NCBI RefSeq assembly: GCF_019097595.1
Contig: NC_080710.1
Span: 25,272,280 to 25,336,279 of the forward strand
Direction of reading: 5' to 3'
From: Hemibagrus wyckioides
Taxonomy: Eukaryota > Chordata > Actinopteri > Siluriformes > Bagridae
DNA: 64,000 nucleotides
The notes under the pieces are model-generated. The model was not told where the DNA came from. It saw only the letters and a program-made list of their open reading frames with translations, and did no database searches. Below are positions 22,484 to 32,470 of the stretch, in pieces; the first letter of the stretch is position 1; the number at the start of each line of letters is the position of its first letter. Made by a program: the position numbers and the translations under genes.

Positions 22484-22587
22484 GTTGTGGCTGAGATGAA
22501 TGGAAAGGTGATGAACGGCAAGCAGGTGTACGTGGGCTGAACACAGACTAAAGGAGAGAGACAGACCAAACTCAATCATAAGTTTGA
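22484..22587 (+). pseudogene. PABP relic: RRM3 end and RRM3-4 linker, with TGA
   Basis: 'VVAEMNGKVMNGKQVYVG' is followed by TGA at 22,538-22,540, consistent with CGA to TGA decay of the arginine found in PABPC. 'TQTKGERQTKLNHKFE' continues the linker. The acceptor (GTGTGCAG) and the donor GA|GTAAGT at 22,588 match a PABPC-type exon boundary. Confidence 0.87.
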
Positions 22588-22864
22588 GTAAGTACACACA
22601 CACACACACAGGTTGCTGACTCGGGTTGCGATGACGGACTAATGGTGTCTGCACATGACAGTCTGAAGGTTTAGAACCATAACCAGTGCAAGTCACTTAT
22701 AGCTAATAAACCCAAGTTGTATTCCTTTCCCAATAATCCACTTCCCCTTTCTGACTGTGGAGAGCATATCTAGAATGAAAATCTTTCTCAGTGCTGAATT
22801 TTCCTCGTGGTTGGCATGTTTGGGATGTCCTAATGTGTCTGCTCACTATCAGTATCTCCTACAG

Positions 22865-23030
22865 GTGATTATGGAGAATGGCTGCTCCAGAGGATTGGGC
22901 TTTGTGTGCTTCTTGTCTTCCCAGCAAGCCACAGAGGCCTGAGGGAGATAAATGGCAGGATGTGTGGCAGGAAGCCAGTGTATTGGCTTGCCTTGTCAAT
23001 CACAACATGCAGAGGATAGCAAGCATGCAG
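22865..23030 (+). pseudogene. PABP relic: RRM4 C-terminal half, frameshifted
   Basis: After CCTACAG, codons give 'VIMENGCSRGLGFVCFLSSQ' with the RRM4 RNP1-like 'RGLGFVCF'. Frame shifts near 22,938, where 'LREINGRMCGRKPVYWLAL' appears in the next frame. A further deletion then removes the 'QRKEERQ' region before 'MQRIASMQ'-like codons near 23,008-23,030. The preceding exon (first half of RRM4) is absent. Confidence 0.82.
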
Positions 23031-23252
23031 GTTAACACCATATAGGACATCTACTACCTGTACAGCCTTCCTCCTACATCGTGAGCAGCATAATTTAAAT
23101 AACAGTTATTCAGAGGTTACTGGCTACAAAATTTTGCACACTCTCTGTAGTTAGTCCAAGTTACCACCGCTAGCTGGATAGTTTAACTAACTGCCACCTC
23201 TGACTCTGAGAGAAACAAATAAAGTATTAAAGGCTGAATGTATGTGTTACAG

Positions 23253-23350
23253 GCTCAGAAGCTGGCTGCATATTATACACCCAGCCAAATAGTTAAGCCC
23301 CAGCCTAGATCTGCACTAGACTGCGCAGAAAATCCAAGCACAGTTACAGC
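23253..23350 (+). pseudogene. PABP relic: linker exon start, cut by Tc1-like insertion
   Basis: After GTTACAG, 'AQKLAAYYTPSQIVKPQPR' corresponds to the aromatic-proline stretch that follows RRM4 in PABPC ('AAYYPPSQI'). The frame stays open up to the TA at 23,351, where the transposon begins. No clear continuation of this exon is seen after the element. Confidence 0.75.
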
Positions 23351-23352
23351 TA

Positions 23353-24600
23353 CACTATATTGCCAAAAGTATTTGCTCACCTGCCTTGACTCGCATATGA
23401 ACTTAAGTGACATCCCATTCCTAATCCATAGGGTTCAATATGACGTCGGTCCACCCTTTGCAGCTATAACAGCTTCAACTCTTCCGGGAAGGCTGTCCAC
23501 AAGGTTTAGGAGTGTGATTATGGGAATTTTTGACCATTCTTCCAGAAGCACATTTGTGAGGTCACACATTGATGTTGGACGAGAAGGCCTGGCTCTCAGT
23601 CTCCGCTCTAATTCATCCCAAAGGTGTTCTATCAGGTTGAGGTCAGGACTCTGTGCAGGCCAGTCAAGTTCATCCACACCAGACTCTGTCATCCATGTCT
23701 TTATGGACTTTGCTTTGTGCACTGGTGCACAGTCATGTTGGAAGAGGAAGGGGCCAGCTCCAAACTGTTCCCACAAAGTTGGGAGCATGGAATTGTCCAA
23801 AATGTCTTGGTATGCTGAAGCATTCAGAGTTCCTTTCACTGGAACTAAGGGGCCAAGCCCAGCTCCTGAAAAACAACCCCACACCATAATCCCCCCTCCA
23901 CCAAACTTTACACTTGGCACAATGCAGTCAGACAAGTACCGTTCTCCTGGCAACCGCCAAACCCAGACTCATCCATCAGATTGCCAGATGGAGAAGCGCC
24001 ATTCGTCACTCCAGAGAACGCATCTCCACTGCTCTAGAGTCCAGTGGCGGCGTGCTTTACACCACTGCATCCGACGCTTTGCATTGCACTTGGTGATGTA
24101 TGGCTTGGATGCAGCTGCTCGGCCATGGAAACCCATTCCATGAAGCTCTCTGCACACTGTTCTTGAGCTAATCTGAAGGCCACATGAAGTTTGGAGGTCT
24201 GTAGCGATTGACTCTGCAGAAAGTTGGCAACCTCTTCGCACTATGCGCCTCAGCATCCGCTGACCCCGCTCCGTCAGTTTACGTGGCCTACCACTTCGTG
24301 GCTGAGTTGCTGTCGTTCCCAAACACTTCCACGTTCTTATAATACAGCTGACAGTTGACTGTGGAATATTTAGGAGCGAGGAAATTTCACGACTGGATTT
24401 GTTGCACAGGTGGCATCCTATCACAGTTCCACGCTGGAATTCACTGAGCTCCTGAGAGCGACCCATTCTTTCACAAATGTTTGTAAAAACAGTCTGCATG
24501 CCTAGGTGCTTGATTTTATACACCTGTGGCCATGGAAGTGATTGGAACACCTGATTCTGATTATTTGGATGGGTGAGCGAATACTTTTGGCAATATAGTG
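23353..24600 (-). mobile_element. Tc1-like transposon, complete, copy 1
   Basis: The element is 1248 bp with 29-bp inverted ends starting CACTATATTGCCAAAAGTAT, one mismatch, flanked by TA duplications at 23,351-23,352 and 24,601-24,602. It carries one transposase gene on the minus strand. It is identical in length to the copy at 37,809-39,056 and differs from it by about 18 bases. The large + strand open frame over it (23,238-24,143) is the antisense shadow. Confidence 0.95.
23435..24466 (-). pseudogene. Tc1-like transposase, one in-frame TGA
   Basis: The gene would encode 343 residues starting MGRSQELSEFQRGTVIG at 24,466, the usual length for Tc1 transposases. Order: paired-like helix-turn-helix DNA-binding part ('SREISSLLNIPQSTVSCIIR'), a GRPRKLT hook-like segment, second HTH, then a DDE catalytic domain. 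Catalytic residues are the D of 'WSDEWRF', the D of '[10 protein letters not shown]', and the E of '[10 protein letters not shown]'. The last two are separated by 34 residues (DD34E). A TGA at 23,969-23,971 interrupts the frame just after 'FSIWQSDG', between the first and second catalytic aspartates, so the protein is truncated as read. Otherwise no frameshift is present. Compared with copy 2 it has WSDEW for WSDES and NLIE for NPIE. Confidence 0.93.
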
Positions 24601-24926
24601 TATCTACTTGTATGTCAATGATACATTTGTTGCACAATGTGTGTGTTCCATTTTCTTCATAGTTTCATCCCAAAACACATTCTAGTGTACTAATAGTGTC
24701 TTAGCTTGATAGATCATGGTTCAGAACCAGCCACTCTAACTGAACTCTGCCTGTGTTGTACAACTGAAACTGAATGCTAGCATTCATCAAATGTGTCAAA
24801 ACAGATTAAAACTAAATAAATACTCTTAGTAATCAGTTTTAGCTCTCAATTGACATTTATCTGACTTTTTCCTGTGGCTGTGTTACAAACTACATGCTAC
24901 TATACTAAATAGGATATAGATATGGA

Positions 24927-25157
24927 ATGTGGGACCTATTCATAAGCTATGGTGCTATACTATTTAGAACAGTTGGACATGGTTTTAGATGCTGCCACAG
25001 TAAAAGTTTTTTTTTTCCTGTAAGCATACATCCAGAATATGCACCGATGTGGTTGAACCTGCACCAGTGCATCAGCAAACTGGTGGCACCATGCAGTCAG
25101 GTGCCATGTGTGACTGAAGAGAGTAAAAATACAACTACACCAACATCTGTTCCAGAT
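24927..25157 (+). pseudogene. sequence leading into the repeat-filled linker
   Basis: A poly(T)-rich acceptor-like tract (TTTCCTGTAAG, ending 25,024) is followed by codons open in the same frame as the repeat array ('VPCVTEESKNTTTPTSVPD'). A different frame gives 'VEPAPVHQQTGGTMQSGAM', which looks more like a PABP linker, so a frameshift may separate the two. This is the least certain part of the relic. Confidence 0.4.
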
Positions 25158-26214
25158 GCAGAAAGAGTCTGAGCTGTAGCCACTGTTCCAGATGCAAAAA
25201 GAGTCTGAGCTGTAGCCACTGTTCCAGATGTAGAAAGTGTCCCAGTTGTAGACACTGTTTCAGATGTAGAAAGTGCCCCAGCTCTAAAAAGTGTCTCAGC
25301 TGTAGAAAGTGTCCCAGCTATAGACAATGTTCCAAATGTAGAAAGTGTCCCAGCTATAGACAATGTTCCAGATTTAGAAAGTGTCCCAGCTATAGACACT
25401 GTTCAAGATGCAGAAAGTGTCCCAGCTATAGACAATGTTCCAGATTTAGAAAGTGTCCCAGCTATAGACAATGTTCCAGATTTAGAAAGTGTTCCAGCTA
25501 TAGACACTGTTCAAGATGCAGAAAGTGTCCCAGCTATAGACACTGTTCAAGATGCAGAAAGTGTCCCAGCTGTAGAAAGTGTCCTAGCTATAGACATTGT
25601 TCAAGATGCAGAAAGTGTCCCAGCTATAGACACTGTTCAAGATGCAGAAAGTGTCCCAGCTGTAGAAAGTGTCCTAGCTATAGACACTGTTCCAGATGTA
25701 GAAAGTGTCCCAGCTATAGACACTGTTCAAGATGCAGAAAGTGTCCCAGCTATAGACACTGTTCAAGATGCAGAAAGTGTCCCAGCTGTAGAAAGTGTCC
25801 TAGCTATAGACACTGTTCCAGATGTAGAAAGTGTCCCAGCTGAAGACAATGTTCCAGATGTAGAAAGTGTCCCAGCTGTAGAAAATGTCCTGGCTATAGA
25901 CACTGTTTCAGATGTAAAAACTGTCCCAGCTATAGACAATGTTCCAGATTTAGAAAATGTCCCAGTTATAGACACTGTTCCAGATGTAGAAAGTGTCTCA
26001 GCTATAGACTCTAATTTTCCAGATGCAGAAAGTGTCCCAGTTGTAGACACTGTTTCAGATGTAGAAAGTGTCCCAGCTGTAGAAAGTGTCTCAGCTATAG
26101 ACACTGTTCCAGATGTAGAAAGAGTCCCAGCTATAGTCAACATTCCAGATTTAGAAAATGTCCCAGCTAAAGACACTGTTCCAGATGTAGAAAGTGTCCC
26201 AGTTCTAGTTCCAG
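25158..26214 (+). repeat. coding-phase minisatellite: 18-bp unit, 36-bp higher-order unit
   Basis: About 58 copies of an 18-bp unit, paired as a 36-bp unit whose + strand translation is P-D-V-E-S-V-P-A-I-D-T-V. The underlying hexapeptide is P-x-(V/I/L)-(E/D)-(S/T/N)-V. Every length change I found is a multiple of three, including one 3-bp insertion near 26,011. The frame is open from 25,209 to 26,366. Two TGA codons (25,170 and 25,206) lie at the same position of adjacent units. Variation between units is mostly replacement (T/N, P/Q/S, V/A/L). The peptide would be strongly acidic, without methionine and almost without basic residues. It sits where the proline/glutamine-rich PABP linker should be. 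Confidence 0.93.
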
Positions 26215-26295
26215 CTCCAACTCAAGCTCCAGATGCAGATGAAGCACCTTCTGAGACTGATGTGCAGCAGGACAATAGAAATGACAAAACACTGA

Positions 26296-26298
<3 letters not shown>

Positions 26299-26335
<37 letters not shown>
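26299..26335. repeat. (CA)n microsatellite
   Basis: About 18 CA units, just after the repeat array. Confidence 0.9.
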
Positions 26336-26338
<3 letters not shown>

Positions 26339-26590
26339 GAATGTTGCAATATATCATCAAATTGATTAATCATACTAATCTAAATGTGTGATCATAATTT
26401 TGAATAATAATTCAACATACACACGGCTCAGCATTTTAATCCACTTTTTTGACTTCCCCATAACAGTTTAGGAAGACTGAAAACTTCTACAAGCACCTGC
26501 TTTCAACTCCTGATGCCTGAGCCCCGCCCATGTTACATGATTTGACAGCTGGGACCATTCACTCTATTTCTATTCTCTCTCTCTCTGCAG

Positions 26591-26724
26591 ATGATTATAT
26601 GCTGCCACTGGTTGAGAAAATGCACCCAACTCTAGCTAATAAGATCACCCCGATGCTTTTGGAGGGTGAGAACAACTATGAAATCAGGAACACGATAGAA
26701 AATTCTCAGCTCTTGCGTGCCAGG
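26591..26724 (+). pseudogene. PABP relic: MLLE (PABC) exon, intact
   Basis: After a strong acceptor (CTCTCTCTCTGCAG), codons give 'DDYMLPLVEKMHPTLANKIT' then 'PMLLEGENNYEI' and 'SQLLRAR'. This covers the MLLE helices including the signature K-I-T-x-M-L-L-E. PABPC1 has Gly at x and this copy has Pro. MLLE binds PAM2 peptides of translation and deadenylation factors. No stop or frameshift is present. The exon ends at AGG|GTGTGT. It starts in phase 1, and the repeat exon upstream has no canonical phase-1 donor, only weak candidates such as GAAA|GTGTCC. Confidence 0.88.
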
Positions 26725-26957
26725 GTGTGTTTGCATATGCACAAACACTCACACAGACTCTCTTTCTCTTTCATACACACACACACATAGACACACAATT
26801 AATAATATTAATTTAGGAATTATTTCTCAAGTGTATATTCAATAAATGTACCAAATATTTCATATCTGATTCTTAAAAAAAATAATTGGCCATGTGAAAG
26901 CAAAACCCCACCCACCAATCAGTCCTCCTTCATGTGTGTGTGTGTGTTTGTTTGGAG

Positions 26958-27020
26958 GTGGATGAAATGAATGCTCTTCTGAAGGCCAGGGAAGCTGGTC
27001 ACAAGCTGGTGAAGTTGTAG
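26958..27020 (+). pseudogene. PABP relic: last coding exon
   Basis: After TTTGTTTGGAG, codons give 'VDEMNALLKAREAGHKLVKL' and a TAG at 27,018-27,020. This matches the 'VDEAVAVLQAHQA' end of the PABPC MLLE helix, in phase with the previous exon, with a slightly shorter C-terminus. The first candidate poly(A) signal downstream is AATAAA at 27,479-27,484. Confidence 0.8.
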
Positions 27021-27112
27021 AGTTCCTTCAACAAAGCAGACACACACAATGTAGTTGTGAAAGACACACAAATCCGTGTCAGCTGAAACTGCTCTGCATT
27101 TCTCTTTCAGGA

Positions 27113-27202
27113 AACTCTGAAGATGTTCTTTAACAACAACAACAACAAGAAAAACAACAATAATAACAACAAAAAACAAGAAGAAGAAGTAGAAGAAGAA
27201 CC
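27113..27202. repeat. imperfect (AAC)n/(AAG)n tract
   Basis: Mixed AAC, AAT and AAG trinucleotides. The minus open frame at 26,919-27,443 that crosses it is an artefact. Confidence 0.8.
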
Positions 27203-27478
27203 TAAATGTTATAAACTGGTCTTGGTCTTGATTATTGATGTTTAAATTAGGATTTAAAGAGGAACTTGTAAATTGTAAATGTATTGACGCATGCTTATTA
27301 AAAACAAAAATAGTAACTGAGAAGAACATTAAGAATTCATTGTGGTTTATCTGCATGAAAGCAGGAAATTTAAATGTCCATGCAGAAGATTTTCTTGAGG
27401 TCCAGCAACATATCAATACCACAGAAATTTTCATTTCATTCATTTTGTTAAAGAGATTAAGTTGTAAATGGCTGAGTT

Positions 27479-27484
27479 AAATAA
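27479..27484 (+). terminator. candidate poly(A) signal of the PABP relic
   Basis: AATAAA about 460 bp after the TAG; a plausible 3' UTR end but not testable here. Confidence 0.3.
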
Positions 27485-27754
27485 AGAGAAAAGAACTGTT
27501 GAAAGAGTTTCAGTATTTACCGCATTACTCCAGCCAGACACAATCTGTTTGGCATTGCTTGATGCATTTGCTGCCCATGATTGATAAGGATTTGTGAGGA
27601 TGAAGAGGAATATTTTTCAATCCTGACAAATCTGAGAATAACTTCCTGAATAGACCATGAGCACCTCGGTCATCAAAGAAATCTGAAATGAAATATAAAT
27701 ATACAAAAATATGGGTCATCAATAACAGTAAACATTTGCATAACCTAGTTAGCT

Positions 27755-28100
27755 GGATAAATCCATCCATCCGTTTTCTGTACTGCCTACACTACAGAGG
27801 GTCACATGGATCCTAGAGCCAATCCTACTCGGAATCTCAGGGCAAAAAGCAGAAGATACCCTTGTTCAGGGTGCTGGATTATTGTTGATGCCTCACATCT
27901 CCATGGTCCCAAGTTCGATCCTCCGTCTAGGTTACTGTGAGTTTTGCATGCTATCCTCCCAAAAAGATGTGAATGTGTGTGTTCATGGTCCTCTGAGAAG
28001 GACAGGTGTGAGTATTTTCCTGCTGCTAGTGTTTTTAGAACCGGCACCAGGCTCGACCATAAGCCTTACCAGGATAAAGTGCTTGCTGCAAATAAATGAA
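27755..28100 (+). repeat. degenerate SINE-like repeat
   Basis: Starts 'atccatccatccgttttctg', continues 'gagggtcacatggatcctag', 'gttcgatcctccgtctagg' and ends 'accaggataaagtgcttgct' plus an AATGAATAAATG tail, a typical ending of a fish SINE-like family. Confidence 0.55.
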
Positions 28101-28104
28101 TAAA

Positions 28105-30495
28105 TGTTTGCCTTTGTAAGGCACTTACATGCGCTTTAAATGTAGAATTGCATGCTCGCTTACTGTGCATAAAACCTTTATAGCATTTAAGAAGAAGAAA
28201 AATGTTCACTATGGACCTTGCACATGTCATGTAAGTGCCAAGATCCCCAAGCTATGGAGATCAGTGTGTCTAACAGAGTCCACAGCTATTATATTAGCGC
28301 TATACAACTTGAATGGAATTGAATCGATCTTCACTTGTATGTTGATTCGCAATTTTAAAATGGATGGAATTGTATGTCACACATGATTGCCAGCATGCTT
28401 GGTCAACGTATTATGCACATGGACAAAACAGAGGTGACTTTCCAAGTGCATAAGCAATAACTGAATGCATGACTTCCCAATATGTTGTAAAGTGTAGTAG
28501 TGAGAGGAAGGATGCAAGTGCAGATCAGAAAAGTGCTTTTTAGGGCTAGTTAAAGAAAAATGAAATGAAATGAAATGAAATGAAATGAAAAAAAAATAAT
28601 TATAAAGTAAAATAAAATAAAACAATAATTATTCTTTTCTTAAAAATAAAAAATCTATTAAAAAACAGGATAATCAATGAACCACCAACAAGGGATAAAA
28701 CCAGGAAATACTGGACACAGAAAAAAGAAAACACTGTTCAGATATAACACAACTCTAACAGAATGACCCCTTGCAACTACACAAAGGTTTTTAAAGACAA
28801 ACTAACCAAGGACTGAGCAGAGAACGGCTGAGTACAATCGGGAAATATTCCAGTTACAGGACAAGACACAATATCCAAACAAAATGTACATGTCCGCACA
28901 CAACAAAACACACAATAAGCAAAACCCTGTGACATTAACATTAACTAAAAATGAAAACATATGAACAGCCACATGGAGAGACTGGAAATTCATAACAGTC
29001 AGGTCTTTCTCTTAATAGAGTGAACAAAATGTATCATCTAGCACTTTGAAGCAAACGCATTTAGCGTTTAAGCAAATCCAATTTTACCAGATGAAGAAAA
29101 AAAAAAAAAAAATCTCTGACTTACTCATGGATGGCCTCCAGTTGTGTGTTTTTCAACACTTGGAACTTTGAACTTGGGATAATTAATAGACAGTGAGTGA
29201 ACTATTACCATTTAGTTCACTCACTTTGCACAATGGTAATATGAATGTTCCAGAAGATTTAAAGTCAGTCGGTTTATAATTACTAATTAATCATTAATAG
29301 GATTAAGTAAATCCTAGCCTCTGTATGTTGGTGACTAATCAATACTGTAAATATAGTTCCTCTACCATTTGAATCACCCACAGGGCATGCAAGCGGGTTT
29401 ACCCATTTGCCTAATCTAAGCTATTTAAGACAGCACATCTACCATATGTTCATGGACCTTTTTGTGTATGTGTGTATGAATGTGTGTGTGTGCACAAGAC
29501 TTTTTTTTTCCTGTGGCACTTTGATCTCCGTGGGTATTTACCAGCACAGCAAGAAGTCATTCAGAGCAATAAATGAAATAAAGAGTGTGATCATCAGACT
29601 CTTCCCAGGGTTTGACATCAATTAGAATTATTTACACAGAGAGCAGCCGAAACCCATCAAAGCCATCCGCATTAAAGTGCTAGTAAAGCACAGCACTGAG
29701 TGTTCATGAAAGATGAGGAAACTCTCTGCAATGTCAGACCTTTGTTTTGTTCCCGGTTTTTACCCTCACTCAAGCAATCAGACCCACAGTGCTCACTGTC
29801 TTATTTTTGCTAAATGCACCACTTTTATCTGTTTTGTCAGCTATCACATTCGAACAATTCAACTCGGCGAGTCCTCGCTTTGGATTGTAGTCCTAGATAA
29901 TCCAAAAATCCCATGATCAAAGACTCATCTCATTTGGCAGTGATGTAGATAATTTCCACAGCTCTGACATGCCATGGGATTTCATGTTGGCCATCAGAAG
30001 AAAATGAATAGAGGGAATATTTCAGCATATATGAAAGGCTAAAATCTATCAATAGTGTGATAAAGAAACTATTAGGGTTGAGCAAGGCAGCACGGTGTAT
30101 CGCTACGTCTCATCGATGGGATGAGGGTGATGTGGGGAAAATTATTACCCACATATGTTCACTTAAAGCAAATTATTTTTAGAATTTTAAGTGTTTCATT
30201 TTTCATTTGAATAAGAAGCATTGAACTTTGAACATTGAAAAATTTGTTGTTGTAAACTTGCAGCTCTGTCATCTGTTCTTTTGTGTAATTAATAATGAAT
30301 CAGGTGAAAGTGTCTTTAGTATGCTTACTTACTGTTAGGTTTTCATCGAAAGGTTTTCACTGAGGAACCGGGGTGACAGAGGAAACAATAACAGATAAAT
30401 AATTTCAGAAAATGTGTATGGGACTTTAATGCACAACTACCTCTAGACTTTACAGAGAAAAAAAAACAATGTGTTGATCAGAGTGTCAAGTGTAA
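28105..30495. other. no recognised gene; (GAAAT)n at 28,558-28,590
   Basis: Unique AT-rich sequence. 28,500-28,990 may be a dispersed repeat related to 85-480. A GAAAT pentanucleotide array (about six units) and an A-run at 29,097-29,111 are present. Small open frames lack motifs. Confidence 0.4.
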
Positions 30496-30641
<146 letters not shown>

Positions 30642-30644
30642 AAA

Positions 30645-31765
30645 CCCACTAGAACTTTGGATTACTATATTAATCATGTATATGTCATGCCACACAAGAA
30701 AAATATAATGAACTATGATATTCATGGAATATTTTGGTATTTGTTTGTCTGTTGTTTTTTCCTTGTTTTCAGAAGAAAACAAAGGTTTCTCTGGGGTGAT
30801 GTGAAGGTAAAAGCTGACCACATGTTTGTTTCCTCAAAGTGCGCAAAAGATTTTTTTTTTTTTTTTACTCCTAAGCTTCCTCTGTATATTTCATAAAAGT
30901 CCTTAGTATTATAAATATAACATTAGGTCTACCAATATTGTTGCAGTTACATAGCCACAAAATGATACGTATTGAGATACATACAAAAAAGTGCCTTCCA
31001 TGTTAGATGGTCAGTTCTTAGTGGAATTTTTAACATGCATCAATTTAAAGCTGATGAAACTTTACATGAGGCATTCTGTGGAATATTACAGACTGAATAT
31101 GGCGTTCTGATTAACACCTGGGTAAATAAAATTATGATCAGGCAGCGAATGAATCTCAGGGCTTAGTGAATAACATATAGGTTTCTCTGATGAAATGCTA
31201 TGCATTAGAGTTGGAAACACATTGCACTCACACATTGTGTGAGGTGAAAATTGTACTTTAAAAGTCGAAGTGAAGTGAAGTGAATTGACTAACAGGAAAT
31301 ACAAATTCAATAATGAAGAGATAAATGTCTTAATGCCTAAAGTTCTTGAAGAAGACTTGTGTCAGAACAAGTAAACAGTGTAAAGGACTTTAATGCAGCT
31401 GATATTCCATTAGTCTCCTAATTGGTTTTATCCTAATGAAAAGGGCTGCCGTGTACAGAATAAACGACTTTGTAAAACAAGCGTGCAATTAAACTGTATT
31501 CCATTTTTCTTGTGGTTGACTGTGGATCCTATATCATTTAGAACGTTGGCAGTGTCACAAATATTCTGCTCCATGTGATAAAGTCCTTTGTTAGATATTT
31601 CATATACAATATGTGTGTATGATATAGACAGGAGAAATATTAAAGCAACAAAAACAACAAAAAAACATCTTTTTAATGTCTTGGGCCCCAATAAGACACC
31701 AGAAAAGTTTTGGCATAAATTCTGCATCTTTAAAACTTTACTGGAGCAAAAAAATGTTTCTTAAA
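30645..31765. other. no recognised gene
   Basis: AT-rich sequence, T-run at 30,850-30,866; open frames show nothing recognisable. Confidence 0.5.
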
Positions 31766-31769
31766 AAGA

Positions 31770-31945
31770 TATTCAATCAGTTGCTGGTGTTGATTGTGGT
31801 TGAAAGTGCTGTCTAACACATCAGCCCGAAATCTCCCACAGTTGTGATGTAGTGACTGAGGATACAATTTACATAATTTTCCTCCCCATCAAAACATTCT
31901 GTGAGCCCTTGTGCCCTGTGCATGGGGCATTTTCACCCTTTTTAT
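31770..31945 (-). mobile_element. Tc1-like fragment (same family as 57,560-57,890)
   Basis: 'gaaagtgctgtctaacacatc', shortened here, then 'atctcccacagttgtgat', 'aaaacattctgtgagccctt' and 'gccctgtgcatggggcattt' mirror the stretch at 57,630-57,780 of the same transposon family. Heavily decayed. Confidence 0.5.
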
Positions 31946-32470
31946 ATCTTACACATATGTGTATGTGACAGTATTAATACCTCAACCTATGTTAGCAGTC
32001 CGAAAGTAGCCCAGTACTGTCGGGGGAATGCTGTGGCTGTAGTGCTCTGAGAGTCACACCATTTCACAACTGGTTTTCAAAGGTAGAAAAACAGGCATTA
32101 AAGGTTAGTGAATTTGTAATCATCCATACGTTTCTCTTTTTTCTTGCAATCTTTTCTCAAATACATATGAAATTCACTTTGTGTGTTTACAAGTTCAGAG
32201 CACATAAACTAGACTTGTACATCCGTTTTGTACAGAACATGCAAGGGTCTTCATACAGATGGGTGAAGACCCCTGAAGATTCGACATGAAAAAGATGGCA
32301 AACAGCTTTCTATATCACGCACTTCATCAGTCCTAGCTCACATAGGGTTATCTGACTAATGAATCACATATGGTACCTCTCCGAATAGTTATATCATAAA
32401 AGATGAACATCATAGCACTCTATGAAAAGGATTAAGGGTTGAATAACATACCTTTTTCTGGATGATGTAA

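Larger units (their letters stand above)
21475..27020 (+). pseudogene. intron-containing relic of a cytoplasmic poly(A)-binding protein
   Basis: PABPC proteins bind mRNA poly(A) tails through four RRMs and recruit partners through a C-terminal MLLE domain. Here exon-like blocks on one strand recall PABPC in order: RRM1 start, RRM1-2 linker and RRM2 start, RRM2 end, RRM3 end, RRM4 end, linker start, a repeat-filled linker, MLLE, C-terminus. Several blocks keep splice sites (acceptors ending 21,468, 22,175, 22,483, 22,864, 23,252, 26,590, 26,957; donors at 22,380 and 22,588), so it is a duplicated gene copy and not a processed one. Defects are a TAA at 22,263, a TGA at 22,538, frameshifts near 22,331, 22,060 and 22,938, loss of most of RRM3 and of the first half of RRM4, and a Tc1-like insertion at 23,353. 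The paralogue of origin (pabpc1, pabpc4 or pabpc1l) cannot be settled by eye. Confidence 0.88.

Noticed and set aside
23969..23971. Transposase stop as a sequencing error
   Set aside because: The identical TGA occurs in the independent copy at 38,425, so error at both places is unlikely.
23238..24143. 301-codon + strand open frame (and 248 codons at 37,853-38,599)
   Set aside because: Both are antisense to the DDE half of the Tc1-like transposase. They are alike only because the two elements are nearly identical; no independent domain.
25097..26176. Minus-strand Ser/Thr/Gly/Ala-rich frames over the 18-bp array
   Set aside because: They are broken by stops between segments, while the + frame is continuous and joins PABP sequence on both sides.
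25158..26214. CRISPR-like regular repeats of 36 bp
   Set aside because: There are no unique spacers; units are directly adjacent and mutually diverged, in a eukaryotic genome.
26919..27443. 174-codon minus frame opposite the PABP last exon
   Set aside because: Low-complexity Phe/Val stretch produced by the AAC/AAG tract; the + strand has the recognisable MLLE end.
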